40,950 bases of DNA from a virus: IMG/VR virus record IMGVR_UViG_3300034685_000103, positions 1 through 40,950 of that record. One strand, 5' to 3'. Numbering within the stretch: position 1 is the first letter of the stretch; the number at the start of each line of letters is the position of its first letter. Positions 25,582-32,410 of the stretch are shown here, in pieces. The translations under genes and the position numbers were made by a program. The notes beneath the pieces were generated by a model. That model had not been told where the DNA came from, made no database searches, and was given only the letters and a program-made list of their open reading frames with translations.

Positions 25582-26019
25582 TCATTCAATAGCTAAATAA
25601 TAAAAATCTTTTCCAGCATTAAAATGGATATAAACAAAATAATCGCCAATCCATTCGTAATACGGATCTGGAAGCTTCTCAAAAGTAACGAAGTATTCCA
25701 TATTTTCCATCAAAGTTTTTGCCAAATCTAATCTAAACTTTTGAGAATAAGGCAGTTTCTCACTTTCTAAAAGAAACTCTTTGTAATCCTCTGCAGTAGT
25801 GTCATAATCAAAGGTGAAATATATAGAGTCATAATCTTTCATGATAGCGACGTTGATATTCATGTTTTCCGTTACAGGCAACCAAATTGACTCTTCAAGG
25901 ATTACGTATTCAATATCGTTCAATATCCAATAGTTCACTAATTCCATCTGCATTTCTTGAGACGCTAATAAAAATGATACTGCCAAAATCATCGTAAAAA
26001 CAATTAAAAACTTTTTCAT
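25582..26019 (-). CDS. Exported early protein with signal peptide
   Basis: A 145-residue protein whose first ~20 residues form a Sec signal peptide: MKKFLIVFTMILAVSFLLAS, with a likely cut after the Ala-Ser region. There is no Cys for lipidation and no second membrane span. The mature part is acidic and aromatic (DYDSIYFTFDYDTTAEDYKE, KLPDPYYEWIGDYFVYIHFN). It should act at the cell surface or periplasm. An exported early product is a typical superinfection-exclusion candidate, but this is inference. Its start overlaps the preceding small gene by 4 bp. Confidence 0.7.
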   Translation of the reverse strand: MKKFLIVFTMILAVSFLLASQEMQMELVNYWILNDIEYVILEESIWLPVTENMNINVAIMKDYDSIYFTFDYDTTAEDYKEFLLESEKLPYSQKFRLDLAKTLMENMEYFVTFEKLPDPYYEWIGDYFVYIHFNAGKDFYYLAIE

Positions 26020-26183
26020 TTTAAATCTCCTCCTTTTGTATTTTTATATTTTATGAAATTTCTAAAGTTTTTCTGATTCTCATACTTTGTTTCTGCTTCC
26101 ATCCAAGATTTATAGTTTCTACTTCCATAAATAGCAAAAGGCATAAATTGCATGAATTTCTTTACTGCGTTATTTTTGCTCAT
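26016..26183 (-). CDS. Small basic protein (55 residues), unknown
   Basis: The frame begins MSKNNAVKKFMQFMPFAIYG and ends in a basic tail with KNTKGGDLK. Start ATG 26183 follows GGAGGAT at good spacing, and the TGA stop overlaps the ATG of the exported protein gene, so they are coupled. The central FMQFMPFAIYG is mildly hydrophobic but too short for a clear membrane span. Function unknown. Confidence 0.6.
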   Translation of the reverse strand: MSKNNAVKKFMQFMPFAIYGSRNYKSWMEAETKYENQKNFRNFIKYKNTKGGDLK

Positions 26184-26198
26184 ATTTATCCTCCTTCA

Positions 26199-26546
26199 TT
26201 AATATTTTCCAGCTTCTAAAACATTTCTAAGTGTATGTTCATCGTCCATAATCATGAAGTACATCTCTTCAGTAGTTCCTTTTACTTTTAAAAGTTTATA
26301 ATATTTCAGCGTGTCAATAGCTTTCATTTGTGCGGGCAAAGTTAATCCTGTATTTTGCTCAATCTCTTCTGGCGATTCATGAAACCAATATAAATCTATA
26401 AGTTCATGTTTATCTTCAAAAAACTTTCTTTTAGCTATCAATTCGCTATATAAAACGGCTGCTTCAAGCCCCAAAGATCTTATCAATGTTTTGCTAATAA
26501 CGATATGTTCATCTTTTCTAAGCATATATAAAAGTGTACTCGTCAT
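26199..26546 (-). CDS. Stand-alone winged-helix protein, second copy
   Basis: A 115-residue paralogue of the initiator's winged-helix domain: IVISKTLIRSLGLEAAVLYS, QNTGLTLPAQMKAIDTLKYY and a C-terminal DEHTLRNVLEAGKY that closely matches SDENLIRNILEKGK in the initiator. A DNA-binding early regulator or initiator accessory is likely. Confidence 0.68.
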   Translation of the reverse strand: MTSTLLYMLRKDEHIVISKTLIRSLGLEAAVLYSELIAKRKFFEDKHELIDLYWFHESPEEIEQNTGLTLPAQMKAIDTLKYYKLLKVKGTTEEMYFMIMDDEHTLRNVLEAGKY

Positions 26547-26547
26547 T

Positions 26548-26730
26548 TTAATCTTCCCCCTCTTTATTTCTTTTTTGTTTTTTGCAATTCCAGTAATCGC
26601 CTACAAGAATGAATACAATTCCACACCAAAGCATATTCAAACCGATTACAACATAAACGATGTTTTCTAAAACTGCCAGTATAAAGCCTGCGATTAATAA
26701 CACGATGCCTAAAACAACTATTTTACTCAC
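26548..26730 (-). CDS. Small membrane protein with two spans
   Basis: A 60-residue protein. Two hydrophobic segments (~4-21 IVVLGIVLLIAGFILAVL, and ~26-44 YVVIGLNMLWCGIVFILVG) are followed by a charged tail (NCKKQKRNKEGED). The start is a GTG overlapping the upstream stop. It is not near the lysis genes, so a holin role is unproven; membrane-based exclusion or host takeover is possible. Confidence 0.6.
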   Translation of the reverse strand: MSKIVVLGIVLLIAGFILAVLENIVYVVIGLNMLWCGIVFILVGDYWNCKKQKRNKEGED

Positions 26731-27058
26731 CTTCTTTCTTTAAAGATAATTGATAATCAGGGAAGAAGCGTTCCAATAATTTATAATTTTTGTTTAACAT
26801 TAAAGTTCTTATCACTGATTCTTTGGGCACTTCTTCTATTGAAAAAGACGGATATATTTGGTGATTATTATCATTCAATACATCGTTGCTGTAAACCCAG
26901 TAATATCTTTTTTCCTTCTCATCAACATATAAACATTCGTCTTTTCTTAGTTTACCTTTTTCGTAAGCAGAGCTCCAAATAAGTGTTAATTTTTTAGTGT
27001 TTAACTGTATAGGTAATGTCCTTTCAAGTTTAAATCTTGTACTAATATTATTGCTCAT
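26723..27058 (-). CDS. Early protein of unknown function
   Basis: A 111-residue protein, apparently alpha-beta with a Tyr-rich middle (YVDEKEKRYYWVYSNDVLND). No recognised family. Start ATG 27058 follows AGGAGGTAAG. It overlaps the downstream membrane protein gene by 8 bp. Confidence 0.55.
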   Translation of the reverse strand: MSNNISTRFKLERTLPIQLNTKKLTLIWSSAYEKGKLRKDECLYVDEKEKRYYWVYSNDVLNDNNHQIYPSFSIEEVPKESVIRTLMLNKNYKLLERFFPDYQLSLKKEGE

Positions 27059-27084
27059 TTTATCTTACCTCCTTTTTAATAATT

Positions 27085-27417
27085 TCAATCTTTGTTAATT
27101 TCTTTATCTCTTATGAAATTAATAGCATCTTCAATATATTCATCAGCATGCTCTTTTATATACAACAAAGCTTCCCCGTCTTTTTTATAATCTTTTGTAT
27201 AAATTCTTAAAAACGATACTGCTTTCCCATTTAGCCATCTTTTATCATAAATATTCGTGAAAGCGTATCTTTGCAAAATAATTCTTCCATCTTCATAAAG
27301 CAAAATTTCATAAGCTTGCCACTCACTCTCGGGTATTTCCTCTAACATCATGTTTATCGCTTGATGAAATTCGTTCCTTCTTTTTTCAATTAATTGAATC
27401 CATTCCTCGCCTGTCAT
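27085..27417 (-). CDS. Early protein, paralogue family A member 3
   Basis: A 110-residue protein. The layout W-x-x-LIEKRRNEFHQAINMMLEE, a strand with YEDGRIILQRYAF, and WLNGKAVSFLRIYTKDYKKD repeats that of 30766-31239 and 31384-31698 (W, helix with R, E/DG strand, then a GKA/RKA-aromatic segment). Function unknown. Confidence 0.62.
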   Translation of the reverse strand: MTGEEWIQLIEKRRNEFHQAINMMLEEIPESEWQAYEILLYEDGRIILQRYAFTNIYDKRWLNGKAVSFLRIYTKDYKKDGEALLYIKEHADEYIEDAINFIRDKEINKD

Positions 27418-27430
27418 TTATTTGCCTCCT

Positions 27431-27853
27431 TCAAGAAAAAATTTTTTCAAATATTCTATCGAAATCATCATAACTTTTTAAAACAACCTTGATATTTTCG
27501 GGCTCACAGTTCTCAAATCTTATCTCACCATACTCAAAGAACGCAACACAATCTTTTAAATAAAACTCGCATTTATTAGCTTGAATATATAATTGAATTT
27601 TTGCTGATACTAAATCGAATTTATCTTTTCTTTCAAAAGAAATATTTAAAAAATCATGTTCATCATCTCTATACGCATAAGAATAAAAGTCTGTTTCTAA
27701 GTGCCAGTCGTTTGGTAAGATTATTTTTTCTAAAAACTTTCCAAATTCATCAATTAGTATGTTATGAAATTCTTTAACATATCCGTTTTTAATTTGCTCT
27801 AATAGCGGATCTAATTTTCCTTGCCTTCTCAAATGATTTAAAGCTGTTTCCAT
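27431..27853 (-). CDS. Early protein, paralogue family B member 3
   Basis: A 140-residue protein, a diverged relative of 18492 and 18914: EFGKFLEKIILPNDWHLETD corresponds to their MEKFF...IPENWRVEF segment, and a C-terminal helix (YDDFDRIFEKIF) matches theirs. ATG 27853 is preferred over an upstream start because it sits well behind AAGGAGTGAG. Function unknown. Confidence 0.6.
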   Translation of the reverse strand: METALNHLRRQGKLDPLLEQIKNGYVKEFHNILIDEFGKFLEKIILPNDWHLETDFYSYAYRDDEHDFLNISFERKDKFDLVSAKIQLYIQANKCEFYLKDCVAFFEYGEIRFENCEPENIKVVLKSYDDFDRIFEKIFS

Positions 27854-27860
27854 GTTATAC

Positions 27861-28022
27861 TCACTCCTTTTCTTTTTCTTCAGCATGGCTCATAAACCAG
27901 TCGTCAAGTGCTTCATGCAAAATTTCAGTCATAGTTACTTCACGTTTTGCTGCTTCAACTTTTAGTCGCCTATGCCATCGTTTTCCTATGATTATAGTGG
28001 TGTACCAACGTTCTTTGCTCAT
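27861..28022 (-). CDS. Ribbon-helix-helix DNA-binding protein (53 residues)
   Basis: The frame starts MSKERWYTTIIIGKRWHRRL and continues KVEAAKREVTMTEILHEALD. A short strand (WYTTIII), a first helix rich in Lys/Arg, a T-M-T-E turn and a second helix ILHEALDDWF fit the Arc/CopG fold that binds operator DNA as a dimer. Start ATG 28022 follows GAGGAGGC. A promoter lies directly upstream, so it may regulate itself or the early promoters. No toxin partner is evident. Confidence 0.75.
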   Translation of the reverse strand: MSKERWYTTIIIGKRWHRRLKVEAAKREVTMTEILHEALDDWFMSHAEEKEKE

Positions 28023-28056
28023 ACTTTTATGCCTCCTCATAAATTTTTATATATCT

Positions 28057-28087
28057 ATTATAACACATAATTTCATTATTATAGCAA
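28057..28087 (-). promoter_or_regulatory. Promoter in front of the ribbon-helix-helix gene
   Basis: The minus strand has TGTGTTATAAT (TATAAT at 28062-28057), an extended -10 like that at 25.5 kb. The -35-like TTGCTA is 19 bp upstream and weak. It reads into the 53-codon DNA-binding gene. Confidence 0.55.
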
Positions 28088-28107
28088 GCTTTCCATTAAA
28101 AAGTAGC

Positions 28108-28137
28108 TTGACTTTTTCGATAATAAAGTGCTATAAT
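28108..28137 (+). promoter_or_regulatory. Plus-strand sigma70 promoter
   Basis: TTGACT (28108-28113) and TATAAT (28132-28137) are spaced 18 bp on the plus strand. It is the only strong plus-strand promoter I found and points into the short gap before the Bet gene. Confidence 0.65.
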
Positions 28138-28166
28138 ATAAATGCAGGTATGGACTCCTCATCCAT
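28131..28166 (-). CDS. Possible 11-residue leader peptide
   Basis: On the minus strand an exceptionally strong AAAGGAGGTGAGGA site precedes ATG and the frame MDEESIPAFIL, then TAG. It lies downstream of the Bet gene and opposite the candidate plus-strand RNA. It may be a leader peptide, or only a by-product of the anti-Shine-Dalgarno content of the opposite RNA. Confidence 0.2.
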   Translation of the reverse strand: MDEESIPAFIL

Positions 28167-28235
28167 TCCTCACCTCCTTTTATGATAGATTTGATAAATA
28201 GAGCAGGCCCTAGGCAGGCCTGCTTCTATATTAGT
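28144..28235 (+). ncRNA. Candidate small RNA on the plus strand
   Basis: A unit of about 90 nt bounded by the promoter at 28108-28137 and the hairpin AGCAGGCC/GGCCTGCT at 28202-28224. Near its 5' end the segment ATGGA-CTCCTCA-TCCAT forms a hairpin with a C/U-rich loop; CCTCACCTCCTTTT follows. The loop and its neighbour CTCCTCAT complement Shine-Dalgarno sequence, with eight perfect pairs to ATGAGGAG in front of the ribbon-helix-helix gene. No convincing protein frame lies in it. Existence and targets are inferred. Confidence 0.45.
28202..28224. terminator. G/C-rich hairpin between Bet and the small RNA
   Basis: AGCAGGCC and GGCCTGCT form an 8-bp stem around seven bases. It stands just after the Bet stop codon on the minus strand and at the end of the proposed plus-strand RNA, so it may stop transcription both ways. 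The U tract is poor on both sides. Confidence 0.55.
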
Positions 28236-29151
28236 TTTCAAATATTTGTTTTATTTCTTCTAACCTTTCATCTATTTCATCGGTGCCTTCTGGTTCTTCT
28301 ACAATAATGTCTTCATCCGAAATTGTATTTTGCTGCATTTCTTCTATTTTCTTTGCTTCCAACTTGTCTACTGCGTTGATCGCTTGTTTCAATTGCCTTT
28401 CTGTAAATTGTTCTAATTTCTTATTCAGTTTCTTTTCTAATTGCTTTTGTAAATTCTTAACGTCAAACCGTTCTTCAACTTCTTCAATACGTTTCAGCAA
28501 AGCTAACAAAGTCATATTGTTTTTTGGAAGTTCTTTTTTTATTTGCTTTGGTTGTTCTATTGCGTTTCCTTCTTCATATTCAGTTTCCACAGGCACATAG
28601 TTTGTATCCATCTCATCCTCCGTATACAGCCCACCTGTATCAAAAGCACGTCTAAGTGCACCTGCCTCGGCAACTTTTTTTATCATTGTGATCGGCTTTT
28701 CGTCCCAGATATTTTTGTAACCTTCAGGCATCCGTCTATAATATTCTTTAAAACTGACTGCATGCATAATCGGTTTCTGACAATCAGATCTGTAAATATA
28801 ACATACAGCCCCTTTAATCTCATTTGGCTCGCAAATTAATTCAGGCTTTCCGCTTTTTGTGATAACATACGTCTCCATGCCGCTAAATTTTCCACTCTCA
28901 TGAGCTAAATGCAACATGCCTGCATGACTCACCATTATTGTGGCCGGTTCGTTTAGACGTTTTTTATTCTTGATTAAAAAAATCTGGCGTTTAAACGGAT
29001 CTAAATTATAACGTTTTGAAAGTTCCAAAAACAATCTAAACTCTTCTTGTGTAGCGTCTGGTGCAAACATTTTTTTTATAAATTCTGTATCTTCTTTCTT
29101 TTCTATTTCACTGTTTTTCTTAGTCTCCATCTCATTCTTTCCTGCCATCAT
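28231..29151 (-). CDS. bet: ssDNA annealing protein (Bet/RecT family)
   Basis: A 306-residue protein. Residues ~30-195 carry the phage Bet pattern: FLELSKRYNLDPFKRQIFLI, ATIMVSHAGMLHLAHESGKF, KGAVCYIYRSDCQKPI, and IWDEKPITMIKKVAEAGALR followed by RAFDTGGLYTEDEM. The C-terminal ~110 residues are charged and helical, probably for oligomer or SSB contact. It anneals complementary ssDNA during recombination. I see no partner exonuclease among its neighbours; the adjacent upstream gene overlaps it by 4 bp. Confidence 0.9.
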   Translation of the reverse strand: MMAGKNEMETKKNSEIEKKEDTEFIKKMFAPDATQEEFRLFLELSKRYNLDPFKRQIFLIKNKKRLNEPATIMVSHAGMLHLAHESGKFSGMETYVITKSGKPELICEPNEIKGAVCYIYRSDCQKPIMHAVSFKEYYRRMPEGYKNIWDEKPITMIKKVAEAGALRRAFDTGGLYTEDEMDTNYVPVETEYEEGNAIEQPKQIKKELPKNNMTLLALLKRIEEVEERFDVKNLQKQLEKKLNKKLEQFTERQLKQAINAVDKLEAKKIEEMQQNTISDEDIIVEEPEGTDEIDERLEEIKQIFEN

Positions 29152-29576
29152 TCCTCGACCTCCTCTTCATTTTTCACAACCTCCAACGCCGGTTTTTCTT
29201 CAATCTCAATATCTTTTTTGATTTCATCAAAATCTTTCATCCATTCAGGAAGTTTTTCAGGTTCCGACACGACTGTTCTCTCAAGCTTTGAAATTTCAGA
29301 AATCTTCGGTTTGAATGTCATCGAGAATATTCTTCTTGAAAGATCCGGATTCCTATCAAACCAGATTTTAGCTTGCTTCTGTGAAATTTTTGCATTCGTA
29401 CGCCATACTATTTTCACGTCATCTCCAATCCAAAGCGGCTTTCCATCGATCGGCTTTTCTACGCTTTCAAAAAGCATCTCCTCAAGTTTCTGCCTTTTTT
29501 CCTTCAGTTCTTTTTCTACATCTTTTATTTTTCTTATAGCATCTACAAGTTCCTCCGGTGTTTTCTTCTTTTCCAT
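29148..29576 (-). CDS. Recombination-associated protein of unknown function
   Basis: A 142-residue protein whose stop overlaps the Bet start (ATGA). The N-terminal ~45 residues are a coiled coil (AIRKIKDVEKELKEKRQKLE). A middle basic-aromatic part (WIGDDVKIVWRTNAKISQKQ) and a long acidic C-terminus follow. Short coiled-coil proteins commonly precede annealing proteins in phages (Gp157-like). It is not long enough, and lacks motifs, for an exonuclease. Start ATG 29576 follows GGAGAG. Confidence 0.62.
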   Translation of the reverse strand: MEKKKTPEELVDAIRKIKDVEKELKEKRQKLEEMLFESVEKPIDGKPLWIGDDVKIVWRTNAKISQKQAKIWFDRNPDLSRRIFSMTFKPKISEISKLERTVVSEPEKLPEWMKDFDEIKKDIEIEEKPALEVVKNEEEVEE

Positions 29577-29581
29577 TTTCC

Positions 29582-29818
29582 TCACTCTCCTTTTTTAGTT
29601 TTTTCAGGTATGGAATCGTATCTCTTCCCTCGATTTGTCTTTGTTACAATATGAGTTTCTAAAAATTTTTTTATTTCAGTTTCAGGGATAAATAGCCTTC
29701 CTGAGCTTGATTTGATAGTCTTTATATTTCCACGCATGATATTGCTATATAATCCACGATAAGTTAGCCCCAAAATTTCCATTGTTTCTTTCATAGTGTA
29801 AAACTTTGTATTGCTCAT
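29582..29818 (-). CDS. Excisionase-like helix-turn-helix protein
   Basis: A 78-residue MerR/excisionase-type winged helix: YTMKETMEILGLTYRGLYSN, then RGNIKTIKSSSGRLFIPETE and KKFLETH. Start ATG 29818 follows GGAGGTG. With no integrase in the genome it is more likely a transcription or DNA-organisation factor of the recombination operon than a true excisionase. Confidence 0.8.
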   Translation of the reverse strand: MSNTKFYTMKETMEILGLTYRGLYSNIMRGNIKTIKSSSGRLFIPETEIKKFLETHIVTKTNRGKRYDSIPEKTKKGE

Positions 29819-29850
29819 TTTTTCACCTCCGAATTTGTTTTTTATTAGAA

Positions 29851-29877
29851 AGAGGCTATCCTTCTCGGATAACCTCT
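29851..29877 (-). terminator. Terminator upstream of the recombination genes
   Basis: AGAGGCTATCC (29851-29861) and GGATAACCTCT (29867-29877) form an 11-bp stem with one wobble pair and a five-base loop. On the minus strand TTTCTAAT follows. Confidence 0.75.
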
Positions 29878-29899
29878 AACCTGTTATTGGCTGAGATTT

Positions 29900-30364
29900 T
29901 TAAATCAGATTTAGATTTTTGAGTGCCACTTTAAAATCCTTGAATGAAACATAAAAATTGTAATAATCATCAGTTTCAATTTCGCACTTCTTTTTTGTTT
30001 CATTGTCATAAACGTAATTTGTTTTGTCAATTCTTATTAGAACAAAGCGATCTTTATAAGCGTTTATGAAATTTAATTCTTCTGCTGTAAATCCACGATT
30101 TAGTACATCTTTGTGTGCGTAGTAGTAAGTGTCAGAATGTTCTAAAGCAGCGCCCCACCTAATTTCTTCAGACCAGACTTTGTTCGTGACTATTAATTCG
30201 AATTCTTCTACATCAATGTCATCAGTCTTTCTTGAAAAATTTCTGTATGTTTGTATGAAATTTTCTGCATACGGATGTCTAACAAATAGATCTCTGCCGT
30301 GCCTTGTGCTGTCTTCAACTTTGAATGCCTTCTCGTTTTCATCCCAAATTTCAACTGGCTTCAT
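29900..30364 (-). CDS. Early protein of unknown function
   Basis: A 154-residue protein beginning MKPVEIWDENEKAFKVEDST. It contains RHGRDLFVRHPYAENFIQTY and a Tyr-rich DTYYYAHKDVLNRGF. No recognised family. ATG 30364 is preferred because it is spaced eight bases from GGAGG. It follows the promoter at 30389-30417 and ends in front of a terminator, so it forms its own short transcription unit. Confidence 0.6.
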   Translation of the reverse strand: MKPVEIWDENEKAFKVEDSTRHGRDLFVRHPYAENFIQTYRNFSRKTDDIDVEEFELIVTNKVWSEEIRWGAALEHSDTYYYAHKDVLNRGFTAEELNFINAYKDRFVLIRIDKTNYVYDNETKKKCEIETDDYYNFYVSFKDFKVALKNLNLI

Positions 30365-30388
30365 CTTTTTCACCTCCTTTCTAATAGT

Positions 30389-30417
30389 ATTATATCATAT
30401 TTATTTTTATTTGTCAA
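30389..30417 (-). promoter_or_regulatory. Consensus early promoter P3
   Basis: TTGACA (30417-30412) and TATAAT (30394-30389) are spaced exactly 17 bp. The surrounding CTATTGACAAAnTAAAATAAA context is shared with the promoters at 32.07 and 32.8 kb. Confidence 0.88.
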
Positions 30418-30430
30418 TAGTTTTTTGCTT

Positions 30431-30751
30431 TTATTTCTTATCAAGTATTTGCTCTAATATAGACATTTGACTTTCGTAATATCTTTCAATTTCTGCTCTT
30501 AGAATTTCCCAAGCTCCCAAATTTGATCCGACATAACGTGAAGGTGCAGAAACAGGAATGCTCTTTTTAGATTTATGGCTCATTTCTCCCCAGTATATAC
30601 CTCCTTCTTCAAAAAATTCTTTAGCTTCCTCTTTTGTCTCAAAGATTTCGATACTTTCCCCACCATCGCCATATATACCTACAGTTTTTCCCCCAATGTA
30701 AAATAAATCAGTGCTTGCTCCGTCGTCGTGATTAAAACTTCGTATTTCCAT
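30431..30751 (-). CDS. Early protein of unknown function
   Basis: A 106-residue protein (MEIRSFNHDDGASTDLFYIG at the start). The Gly/Asp-rich N-terminal part reads as short beta strands, then FETKEEAKEFFEEGGIYWGE and a C-terminal helix (IERYYESQMSILEQILDKK). No known family. Confidence 0.58.
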   Translation of the reverse strand: MEIRSFNHDDGASTDLFYIGGKTVGIYGDGGESIEIFETKEEAKEFFEEGGIYWGEMSHKSKKSIPVSAPSRYVGSNLGAWEILRAEIERYYESQMSILEQILDKK

Positions 30752-30765
30752 TTTTTATACCCCCT

Positions 30766-31239
30766 TTAATTAAATTTTTCCTCTTCCTCAAGCTGTTCAA
30801 TGTATAAATCAAGATCTACTTCATTCTCGAAGACAATGTTTAAAAGTTTTTCTTTTACTTCAGAATCTAAATTGTTAAGAAATTCGTCTATATTGAATTC
30901 TTTATGCGCTTTTTGATACTTTTCGACTGTTTCTAATCCGTTTGGAATATTTTTTAACAGCCGTTCTAAATCTTCTATATCCAAATCATACACACTTTCA
31001 CATTTTCTATAATCTTCTGCGTTGAATCTTCTTATTGAGATTGCTTTTCCAGTCCATACGTCCCCATCTGTAGTATTTTCTGAAACATAGTTTGCTATAT
31101 CTACCTTGTCATCTTCATCGAGAATAACTTCAAATACTCCACTTTTTGCTTCAAAAGCTTGTTTCAACGCTTCTTCCATTTTTTCCAAAATCTCATCTCT
31201 GTTTTCCTCAATAAGTTTTATCCATTTTCTGTTTTCCAT
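30766..31239 (-). CDS. Early protein, paralogue family A member 1
   Basis: A 157-residue protein. Family A pattern: WIKLIEENRDEILEKMEEAL, GVFEVILDEDDKVDIANYV, WTGKAISIRRFNAEDYRKCE. It has an extra acidic helical C-terminus compared with the members at 31384 and 27085. ATG 31239 is chosen over an upstream GTG that touches the GGAGAG site. Function unknown. Confidence 0.62.
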   Translation of the reverse strand: MENRKWIKLIEENRDEILEKMEEALKQAFEAKSGVFEVILDEDDKVDIANYVSENTTDGDVWTGKAISIRRFNAEDYRKCESVYDLDIEDLERLLKNIPNGLETVEKYQKAHKEFNIDEFLNNLDSEVKEKLLNIVFENEVDLDLYIEQLEEEEKFN

Positions 31240-31369
31240 TCTTCTCACTCTCCTTGTTTTCTACATTTTCTTTTGCTTTTAATATTTCTAAAGCTCTTTT
31301 ATATGATTTTGAAAGTTCATCATTCTTATTTTTATACTCTTCAATTGAATTGTCTAAATCTTCAGCCAT
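31208..31369 (-). CDS. Small charged helical protein (53 residues)
   Basis: The frame begins MAEDLDNSIEEYKNKNDELS and is helical and Lys/Glu-rich to its end. ATG 31369 lies behind AGGAGG at proper spacing; an in-frame upstream start would overlap the previous gene without its own site. It overlaps the family A gene downstream by 32 bp. Function unknown. Confidence 0.52.
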   Translation of the reverse strand: MAEDLDNSIEEYKNKNDELSKSYKRALEILKAKENVENKESEKNGKQKMDKTY

Positions 31370-31383
31370 TTTTATTCCTCCTT

Positions 31384-31698
31384 TTATCTTGCTTGCCAAT
31401 TAAGCCCTGAAATTTTCATTTCTAAAAACTCATCAATATCAAAATCTTTAATCTCTTCTAAATACTCAGGATAAAATGCGTATATGTAAATAGCTTTTCT
31501 ATCGTCAATTTCTTTTGGGTTTATCTCCTCCGAATGTTCTATTATAGAAATTTCCCCATCCTCGTTTAGAATAACCGATATAACATTTCCTGAGTTTCTG
31601 CCTAATTTTCTTGCTAATTCTAAAGCCTCTTTAAGTTTATCCTTAATTAAACTCCTTTTCCCGTCAATCCTGTTTGCCCATTGTTCATTAGTTAACAT
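31384..31698 (-). CDS. Early protein, paralogue family A member 2
   Basis: A 104-residue protein: LTNEQWANRIDGKRSLIKDK, NVISVILNEDGEISIIEHSE, then DDRKAIYIYAFYPEYLEEIK, parallel to the other family A proteins. ATG 31698 follows AGGAGG. FDIDEFLEMK near the end also matches FNIDEFLNNL in the 30766 member. Function unknown. Confidence 0.62.
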   Translation of the reverse strand: MLTNEQWANRIDGKRSLIKDKLKEALELARKLGRNSGNVISVILNEDGEISIIEHSEEINPKEIDDRKAIYIYAFYPEYLEEIKDFDIDEFLEMKISGLNWQAR

Positions 31699-31700
31699 TT

Positions 31701-32009
31701 TTATTCCTCCTCTTTTGATAAAATTTCGAATCCTTCTTTTTCCATCCATCTCAAAACATCCTTCAATTGCATTTCTTCATTCTTTCTGCGCTGTTTCGCA
31801 TTAGTCCCTGGTCTCCAAAAATATGTATTTTGTGTCAATATATCAGGGGCATCCTTGATTAATTCTTTAATTTCTTTCTTATTTCGATTATTTACCCGTC
31901 TACCATCAATAAAATACTTCACCGTCTTATATACATTATTGTAACTCTCACTATATGAAAACCATACCTCAATTTGTTTACCATCTACTACTTTCTTGCC
32001 CTTTATCAT
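31701..32009 (-). CDS. Early basic protein of unknown function
   Basis: A 102-residue basic protein (MIKGKKVVDGKQIEVWFSYS at the start, RRVNNRNKKEIKELIKDAPD in the middle, RPGTNAKQRRKNEEMQLKDV later). Its charge suggests nucleic-acid contact, but no family is recognised. It is the first gene after the promoter at 32042-32070. Confidence 0.58.
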   Translation of the reverse strand: MIKGKKVVDGKQIEVWFSYSESYNNVYKTVKYFIDGRRVNNRNKKEIKELIKDAPDILTQNTYFWRPGTNAKQRRKNEEMQLKDVLRWMEKEGFEILSKEEE

Positions 32010-32041
32010 TTTCCTACCTCCTTTTATTTATTTACATTATA

Positions 32042-32070
32042 ATTATATCACTTTTATTTTAGTTTGTCAA
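32042..32070 (-). promoter_or_regulatory. Consensus early promoter P2
   Basis: TTGACA (32070-32065) and TATAAT (32047-32042) are separated by 17 bp on the minus strand, in the same context as P1 and P3. A TGA triplet directly precedes the -10. Confidence 0.88.
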
Positions 32071-32111
32071 TAGCTCTTTGTAAATTGTTTATTAAGTCTT
32101 TATTAAATCTT

Positions 32112-32393
32112 TTATTTATTTTTCTTTTTTATTCTTGTTGTATTCTCTTCTTCTTCTAATACTTGAATCCATTTTCTAAACTCTGCTTGCAACGCATTAT
32201 CCCATTTAACTGTATCTATTTTTAACTCTTTTCCATATATGCTCATAGCGATCTCATGAGTTTCTTGTTTTTCTAAATCAAATGTATAAAAGAATATTAG
32301 TTTATAACTTTGCTCATCTGCCGTATATCTTAAACGCCCTTTACTTATTTCGTGAAGTTTTTCCTCAAATTTCTCTCTCAAACTTTCTATCAT
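32112..32393 (-). CDS. Early protein of unknown function
   Basis: A 93-residue protein. An N-terminal helix (MIESLREKFEEKLHEISKGR), a Tyr-rich strand (YKLIFFYTFDLEKQ) and a C-terminal helix with a basic end (TTRIKKKNK) are visible. No recognised family. ATG 32393 follows GGGGGGAG. Confidence 0.55.
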   Translation of the reverse strand: MIESLREKFEEKLHEISKGRLRYTADEQSYKLIFFYTFDLEKQETHEIAMSIYGKELKIDTVKWDNALQAEFRKWIQVLEEEENTTRIKKKNK

Positions 32394-32410
32394 TTCTCTC
32401 CCCCTCCTTT

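Noticed and set aside
27861-28022. Toxin-antitoxin pair based on the ribbon-helix-helix gene
   Set aside because: No toxin-like partner (RelE, MazF, Fic or similar) lies next to it; the neighbour belongs to paralogue family B.
29047-29598. 183-codon plus-strand frame opposite Bet and its neighbour
   Set aside because: Ser/Phe-rich antisense of Glu/Lys-rich coding sequence; no ribosome site, no family pattern.
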